Source: Megaustenia siamemsis (taxonomy: Eukaryota; Mollusca; Gastropoda; Stylommatophora; Ariophantidae). From it: 64,000 nucleotides of DNA. Positions within the stretch are counted from its first letter, which is position 1, and the number at the start of each line of letters is the position of its first letter. The notes under the pieces are model-generated. The model worked only from the letters and a program-made list of their open reading frames with translations. It had not been told where the DNA came from and did not search any database. Positions 57,755-64,000 of the stretch are shown here, piece by piece. The DNA lies in the NCBI GenBank assembly GCA_032433765.1, contig JAVIAB010000051.1, positions 77,802,244-77,866,243 of the forward strand, given 5' to 3'. Both the position numbers and the translations under genes were made by a program.

Positions 57755-58015
57755 GATTGTTGATGCTTGATACATTTTATCGAGGGTTTTCATCTGCTGG
57801 AAATAAAACAATCTTATTTTTTTATACTGTATTTATTTAATTCTTATTTCGCAAGGAACATGTCATTAGTTTCAAATTTAGATAAGGACACACTGAGATG
57901 TCAATGGGCAATTATAAAACACTAACATCAAAATTGTTAATTTTAATACATAAAAATATGAGGAAATTCTACCAGAAGGAATAATGTACGAATGGATTTG
58001 AATCAAAACTAATGT
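57755..58015. other. Upstream intron or flank of the proline-rich gene
   Basis: AT-rich. No clear promoter element or exon was recognised. Confidence 0.35.
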
Positions 58016-58019
58016 AAAA

Positions 58020-59170
58020 ATGAATATATGTATGTATGTTGGCTACTCAGAAAGTTCCAGTACTGAATTATATGACAACATATATAAACCTACAAGCTTT
58101 TTTTGTATACTTTCCTTCAAAGCAGTCTTTTTGTGATTGAATGCACTTGTTCAACCATACTGTCATTTATGGGAATACCTGTGTAAGTCACTTTGTGAGA
58201 TGACCCTCATCTATCTCGTCGCGTTTGTTTGAATATCCTCGAGACTTCATTAGATCGATCAACTTTCAATACTTTCTTCTGATGTAGTAAGAAGAAGTCG
58301 CAGAGAGCCAGATCGGGTGAATGTGGAGATTGGAAGAAAAAGTGTGCGTGTTTCTCCAAAATGTCGTCTATTGGACAGACATGTGTGCCATATTCACGAT
58401 CCAAGAGCTGGTGTGCTACATCTTGGGCAGATGTTTTATGCACAGCGTCGAGGAGACACTGTAGTACACCTGTGGATAATTCTGTATTTGCCTGCCCTTT
58501 ATGGATTGCATTCATGGTGGAGTAGTACATCATTGTTAATTAACACAACCAGTATTGTCTTGTTATTTACCTGTCAGTGCCTTCTTCGGCCGAGAAGGTG
58601 GTGTCCGTGGCAATGCTTATCTTTATAAGAAGTACAGATATACAATTTATTCCTGAGTTGTCGTAACCTCGTGCTCAAGTCCTGAGCAAGCATGCGTGAA
58701 AGACATCGCAAGGGATAGCGAATTTTTTATGTTTCTTAGCTGGCAGTGGCTGAAATGCAGGTCTCTCGTGGCAAATCGCAGTATCGAGGAGCACAATGTC
58801 CGTCCTACTTCGGGTTGTCAATTGTTCTTTGTGTTTTCTGTTGTTTTTCTGTGTATTTTACCAAGTGGTGTCAACATACCTGTCCTCTAGAATTACTCGT
58901 CATGCCCAAGCACTCATGTTTTATCATCAGTGATTATCAATGACATGAAAATGGGATCGTTGGGGGCTTTCTCAACGTGGTCGGTGCAAAATGGCATACG
59001 ATTTTCCCATTGCTCGGAAGTCAGGTTACGGGGCACGACTTTCATCGACACAGAAGTCTCTCGAGATGCCCTAAAGTCAGCTAGCCAGGAGACGCTTACT
59101 ATTGTCAGTCCTTGTGCACGTCCCTACATTGACAACGCAAATCTACAGGATCCTGTAGACAGGGGATAGT
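58020..59170 (-). mobile_element. Mariner-type transposase fossil
   Basis: On the minus strand, around 59050-58920, one frame reads VVPRNLTSEQWENRMPFCTD and then NDPIFMSLIITDDKT. This aligns with the mariner segment R-W-V-P-R-x-L-T...R, ending near the first catalytic Asp (I/V-T-G-D-E). Further on, at about 58310-58260, SPHSPDLALCDFFLLHQKK matches the third catalytic-Asp region (Y-SPDLAPCDFFLF). Stops and frameshifts lie between. GTTGGCTACTCAGAAAGTTC near 58038 resembles a mariner terminal repeat; the other end was not located. Confidence 0.78.
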
Positions 59171-59694
59171 GCAATCTATTAGATATTCGTCCTTGTTACT
59201 TTACCTATAGGCTGTGAGCAATAATTGTTACCACTGGATCGACTACAGTTTTACAAGCTAAGTGTAACCATTCTTACTTCAAAACACATGGCTGTATTTA
59301 ATGCAACGTCAGCTTGTATCATGTAAAGCTGTAGGCTCATATACCTCTTTGATATATTTGAGTGCTAATCTTTCTTCGCGTTCGTATTGCTGCTGGAAAT
59401 GCAGCCTATGTGTCTTAGCGGCTATTATCCCTAGCTATTTACCTAATTCCTCAGTTCTGATTTAATCTCTTAGCTGTTTTCTGTCAAGCGTCTAACACAT
59501 TTAATTTCGACTGTGGTCATTTCTTTCTCATCGTTCTTGAGTCTAGCGTCATGGTCTGATATTGCGGGAACAAAGTTGTGAAAGTAATTATCTGAAGAGC
59601 GCTCGTTTGGCTTCTATGGTTTCTTCCTCGTTAGACAGTGGAGGCAACGTCTAACATCTTGGCAAACTTTATTTTCTCTTAAGTTGATTTCTTC
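59171..59694. other. No recognised feature
   Basis: Mixed-composition DNA, with no coding or repeat signal I could name. Confidence 0.4.
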
Positions 59695-59965
59695 CGTTTC
59701 TATCTATTGTCCTTTCGAGCCGAAGACGGTACATAGGGCAGAACCACAATCTCAAAAACAGAAACCTTGCGTGCCAAAATGGCACATATTGCAGAGATCA
59801 CTGCTTCTAAAATCCGTGGCTCTGTTTCCATAACAATACTTTTTACAATGACAGCTTGTCAAGCCATCGATCAACCTCCTTAGTCGCCTCTTACGACATG
59901 CCTGGAAGGTCACAGTGTCACTATTCTTTACATCCCACATAATGGGGCCCCGGTAACACACGGGA
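59695..59965 (-). mobile_element. Possible LINE-derived fragment
   Basis: The minus strand contains GTCGTAAGAGGCGACTAAGG and, at its 3' side, GCCCTATGTACCGTCTTCGG, which resembles LINE 3' ends at 28585 and 46749. No protein motif was read with certainty. Confidence 0.35.
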
Positions 59966-60970
59966 GAGTGTGTTCCGTTTACGTTTTCTTCCGTTTACGT
60001 AGCGCTTAATCGGTTTTAGCAAAGGATGAACTGTGTGCACATTGATAGCTCCAGTAGCTCGCTGGTTCTACACAGACATAACTCTTCTCTCCCTAGTTGG
60101 TTATTATCACTTCCACTCGACCTATATTACCGCTAAAAATCATCAAATATGTAACATTTTGGTTTTATTAATTCGAGCTCCACTCTTTTTCTTCTTTGTT
60201 CACATAGCAATTTGCGTTGTATATTTGATCTTATTGAGACTTACATATACTACCTTTATGTTCCATTCAGAAATATAAACCGTATTTGATTGTTGCTAAA
60301 AGTACATAAAAGTTAATAGTAGACGTTTAATGCTACATACATGTTACAGTTAAAAGGTAACAACATTTGTGGTTACAAATAAATATGTTATACCACAGCG
60401 TGTCAAAATTGTACATCTCGGGATCATTTGTTCTTATCAGCATCGATCTACTAAATTATTATTAACACAAAAATTAATGAATCTAACTAAAACAAATGTT
60501 TTTTCATGTTTCAAACTCGAACCACTCTCATAAACCATCAATTTCAAGAATGAAAAGCAGGTTGTAGGTAGACTCATGGCATCTTCATCCTGTACATTGC
60601 AAGATCTCTAGAATTAGTTTAAAAATACTGGCTGTTTGGCTGGAATTAAACAAGTAGTTGTGACTATCTTCTCTCCTACTACCTTCTCCCGACTAGTACT
60701 CTCCCCTTCGTCGTCCATCCTTGAAATTAGTGCTATCAAACATGTCGATCACGGGTACCATGGCGCCCTGGACTTACTTTCCTGGTCCCCGCGACCACAT
60801 AATCTTGAAGAGTTAGGATTAGAACTATTAAATCTTCAAAAGGAGTAAACTTTAAAATCATCCAACAGCGCGTGCAGTAATTTGTGGCCTTGTTGAAAAG
60901 AATAACTATCCGATCATAATTAGTGTTGCTCTGACGATATATTCGTACTTCCGTTCAACGTATATATGTT
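59966..60970. other. No recognised gene
   Basis: AT-rich sequence. Frames at 60033-60278 and 60636-60848 lack motifs and splice support. Confidence 0.35.
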
Positions 60971-60974
60971 AAGC

Positions 60975-61290
60975 AAGACGCCGGCCTCGAGACTGAGAGG
61001 TTGCGGGTTCAGATCCCGGCTGCGCCAGTTGGGATATTTATTTATGATTTCTCTCTGCGGCAACCAACCTTGTCTCAGCAGCGAGGCCCGACTTGAAACG
61101 TCAATTACTCATCGACGGAAAAAATATGAGTACCTCCGAAGACAGAGTTATTTGCCTGTGCGGCGAGGGACCCTTGTGCACACGGCTGCCAGGGAAAAAT
61201 GGATTAACACGCACAATTCAGTTCCTAGTCTCTAGAGACTTCGTCAGAAGTCAAAAGCTGGCGAACGAGAAAAAAAATGTGAAGTCTCGT
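60975..61290 (+). mobile_element. SINE family D, best-preserved copy
   Basis: Head GACGCCGGCCTCGAGACTGA with B box GCGGGTTCAGATCCCGGC. Then TTATGATTTCTCTCTGCGGC, GAGGCCCGACTTGAAACGTC, and the body GAGTACCTCCGAAGACAGAG, ATTTGCCTGTGCGGCGAGGG and GACTTCGTCAGAAGTCAAAA, with an A-rich end. Confidence 0.88.
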
Positions 61291-61492
61291 TTTACTCTAT
61301 GAACATGATCTAAGGCAAAGATTGATCCTTCCTGACAGACTCACGCCTGCATGATGAGCAGACAGCTCAAGCAATACACCAGAACTGTCTCAACTAGCAG
61401 CGACCATATCGTGCCAAATATCACACTAAATAAATAAAGATGATGTTTTTTTTCAGGGTTAAGTAAGTTTTCAAATCAAAGTTTTACTTTCC

Positions 61493-61622
61493 TTAATATT
61501 ACTATGTATGTTACTTTTATTATCAGTATGACTATTATCGCAATATTAACTCGGAGCTTAATATTACTATGTATGTTACTTTTATTATCAGTATGACTAT
61601 TATCGCAATATTAACTCGGAGT
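61493..61622. repeat. 65-bp tandem duplication, nearly perfect
   Basis: 61493-61557 is repeated at 61558-61621 without visible differences except at the edge. It starts TTAATATTACTATGTATG and ends AATATTAACTCGGAG. It is either a recent event or an assembly or amplification artefact. Confidence 0.95.
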
Positions 61623-62190
61623 CCGCGTCTCCATGGCCATCAGTCAGATGAACCCCAAAACATATAAACACGTTGGACATCGCTGCTTGAAAGGGTTTAA
61701 GAAACCAATAGTGTCGGTGTGGTTTCAACAATCAGCAATATTTGCCACTTCCGGCCCAGCATATCCGACCCCAGCAAGACATTATTATAATATTTTGTTT
61801 TTCATCCCTAGATCTCTAGTGACTTGACCAGGCTAATTACTTTGTTGTCCATCGCAAATAGGGGAGCAGTATCTTCATCATTTAGTGTTTCACTAATTTT
61901 GACGCAGTCATCTATGATTCCCCGACCTCTTTCCGCCCATGCATGGTATGGTCTTGTGACCCCTCGTTACACTCAGTTTAATATCTTGCAGTCCAGGATT
62001 ACTATTCCACCACGCACATGATTGGGTCTGCTTTTGTGGACTTTGGTTTTTCATGACCTTCACCTCTATACTCCTGTATGAACAGAAACAGCCCATAGTG
62101 ACGTACACGGTGTGTGTGGCCTTTTTTGTCACCATTACAGTTTGTTGTAATTTAGTCAGCACAACATCAGGTCGTCTTTTCTTTTCTAGA
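61623..62190. other. No recognised gene
   Basis: Contains CTTCCGGCCCAGCATATCCG near 61750, a relative of the dispersed phrase at 43629 and 49322. Nothing else recognised. Confidence 0.35.
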
Positions 62191-62194
62191 ACAA

Positions 62195-62307
62195 TAAATC
62201 CATGGTAGCTATTAACTGCTGGGTGAACCTAGAAGTCGATCTGTAGATGAATCGAACCAAACCTCTTATCCACAGGTTGACTAGTTTCTAACTACTAGAG
62301 ACTTCCA
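62195..62307 (-). mobile_element. SINE family E, fragment
   Basis: The minus strand reads AGTTAGAAACTAGTCAACCT, TTTGGTTCGATTCATC (B box) and AGGTTCACCCAGCAG, corresponding to the head and start of body of the 36.39-kb copy. Confidence 0.5.
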
Positions 62308-62720
62308 TTCCATATGGCGGATAGGCGGCAGGAACCATTGAGGCTCAGTCTGAAAGTGTTCTTTGTTGCAGTTTCCTCATATTCCAAGTCCGGCTTGCTG
62401 CCGGAGCTACTGAGTTTAGTGCTCTGTGCACCCCGTGAGCTGTGTTTTTCATCCGGATCGTGTTTGGATATTCCGATTGCTATCGATGAATGATGATATA
62501 GTATGACGAAGTACAGTTCAGCTGAGTTCTTTTCGGTACCACTTGGCCTTATGTCTTATGGAGTGTGATGTGGCTGCTATGATGGGGACTGCAGCTGCCT
62601 TTCTTTGTTTGGATCCTTCAATGACATAAGTTTTAATTCAGATGATTCCACTGGCCGGGCGGTTGGGCAATAATGTATTTTAATTCGTTTACAGCGATAC
62701 GGAGCCATCGACTGACCATA
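62308..62720 (+). repeat. Dispersed repeat family G, copy 2
   Basis: Matches 33553-33970 over its full length with moderate divergence (GGCGGATAGGCGGCAGGAAC, TTCCAAGTCCGGCTTGCTGC). Both copies end near a GATTCCACTGGC block followed by TTTTAATTCGTTT. Confidence 0.8.
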
Positions 62721-63226
62721 ACCATAACTAACGACTACTCTATCAAACAAATCGCATATAAAACAAACAACTTATACTCTTTTTGTACACACTTACCACA
62801 GAGACAGTAAAGACACCTTGGGGACTGTGTTCCATTGAGGCTGCACGTCTTTTTACGTGTTCCGCCCTTTTCCTCGAGGCTACATCAAATTCCATGAGAA
62901 TTATGTAGCCACCATTTACACGCATTGCCAAGCGCAATAAAACGCGATCGCATTACATTTGAGGCCATTATTTTAGCTATTAATGTATTCTTGGCTTGCT
63001 GGGAGTGCAATGGACTTTGTCTTGAACCCCTTCTTTATTAGTGGGAGTTTTATTGTCCCTAACGGCAGGTGCAGAAAAGCTGTTGAATGAGATAGCCGGT
63101 ACTATTTTATTCATATTACTGCTTTCGAAACACGTCACGATTGGACAATAGACGTCGCAAAGCTTCCAAATAAATGGGTGAACTATTTTGTCAATGTATG
63201 TTTATATTATATGCAAGCATACAACA
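62721..63226. other. No recognised feature
   Basis: No domain, splice pattern or known repeat was recognised here. Confidence 0.35.
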
Positions 63227-63258
63227 ATTCTGGGAAAGTGAAGCGGCACAGTCGTAAT
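63227..63258 (+). mobile_element. SINE family A, short internal scrap
   Basis: TTCTGGGAAAGTGAAGCGGC followed by ACAGTCGTAAT matches the middle of family A only, directly beside the tail of a LINE family H copy. Confidence 0.6.
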
Positions 63259-63780
63259 CATCATTAAGTGCTATCTCCGATTCGAAGGTTGGCTAACATG
63301 GAACGCCATTCCACTCTGTCTCTTGCTTTGATGATGCAGGTTGTCATAGACTGACTTGTCCATCTTTTGATGCTACTCGTTCATGTTAGTCTTGGTCGGC
63401 CTCTGTCTCTTTTGCCTTGCATTTCCCCATTCAAGATTAATTATAGTAATCATGAATTGGCATGCCCCAAAAATCTAATTCGTCTTGTTTGAATTGCGTT
63501 TAATAGTTCTCTATTCATTTTTAGTTGTTTCAAGACTTCATCGTTTGTTTCCTTTCCATTCAATTGTTCCTATTTTTCTATAAATCCACATTTCAAAGGC
63601 TTCAATATTCTCTTCTGTTTTCTTGTTTAATGTCCATGTTTCTGAACCTCATAGGAATGTTGAGAAGATATAACATTTTACTATTCTTAGTTTTAGCCCT
63701 GGTGTTATTTGTTTTGATGTTAGTATATTTTTCATGGCATTAAAGTTACTTTTGTCATTCCTATACTTTTATTTATTCAT
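63259..63780 (-). mobile_element. LINE family H 3' end, copy 3
   Basis: The minus strand matches 32365-32945 and 54815-55330 (for example the blocks around TTGGCTAACATGGAACGCCA and CTGTCTCTTGCTTTGATGAT on the plus strand). Coding frames are broken. Confidence 0.85.
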
Positions 63781-64000
63781 ATATGTATGTATATATATAT
63801 ATATTAGGATATAAATTTATATATTAGGATATAAATAGACAATTCTATAGTGTGGAGTTGCGAACGTTGCTTACACTAGTAATCCGTCTTGTCTAATATA
63901 AATAATTAGAAATGACAATAAAGTGGATATTTTTTAAAATAGAAAAAACGATATGGTTAAAGCTTCACGTAAGAAGTGCACAACACAAACCAGAACGACG
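63781..64000. other. AT-rich end of window
   Basis: A short TA tract (63785-63805) and a local duplication of TATATTAGGATATAAAT. Nothing else seen. Confidence 0.5.

Overview
This window is animal nuclear DNA: introns with GT-AG splice sites, AT-rich spacers, several families of tRNA-derived SINEs, many dead non-LTR retrotransposons (LINEs), a mariner fossil, an LTR-retrotransposon remnant and about 20 kb of tandem repeats. It has no bacterial features. The transposon mix (LINE reverse transcriptases, SINE families with exchangeable modules) and secreted chitin-binding-like proline-rich proteins fit an invertebrate, perhaps a mollusc or another lophotrochozoan. That placement is inference and not secure.

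Layout. 1-3.3 kb: a tandem duplication of about 1.97 kb carrying SINE pieces and a leucine-rich-repeat-like exon. 3.5-9 kb: AT-rich direct-repeat modules with shattered LINE pieces. 9.1-10.28 kb: a hairpin-rich GC-richer stretch and a possible LTR. 10.29-26.7 kb: one continuous C-depleted satellite with higher-order repeats of about 6.29 kb. 26.7-27.47 kb: a second, related simple repeat. 27.47-35.6 kb: LINEs, a Ty3-like gag/protease remnant, an isolated cysteine-rich Ig-like reading frame, and a LINE whose 3' tail has expanded into 765 bp of GAT/GGT triplets. 36.85-39.9 kb (minus): a 3-kb exon coding for proline/glutamine-rich repeats, broken by two in-frame stops. 40-47.5 kb: LINE and SINE fragments, including a composite two-tRNA SINE. 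47.77-48.9 kb: a 23-bp minisatellite. 49.7-57.74 kb (minus): three exons of a second, intact proline-rich secreted gene. 58-59.2 kb: a mariner fossil. 59.2-64 kb: mostly unassigned DNA with SINE and LINE pieces.

The main coding result is a pair of paralogous minus-strand genes. Each has a large exon encoding a signal peptide, the motif LPPMPP and many proline-rich repeats, ending in a phase-1 GTAAGT donor. In the intact copy the donor feeds a 30-nt microexon and then a 118-nt exon resembling the second half of a peritrophin/CBM14 chitin-binding domain. The phases of all three exons agree. The 3' end of this gene and its 5' non-coding exon were not found. The other copy has a TGA inside its signal peptide and a TAA in the repeats, so it is probably a pseudogene, a null allele or affected by sequence error.

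The main mobile-element result is modular SINE evolution. One tRNA head (family B) occurs joined to a 3' body shared with family D (46 kb), and also joined to a complete family A SINE (42 and 56 kb). Target-site duplications around the B+A unit show that it moved as one piece.
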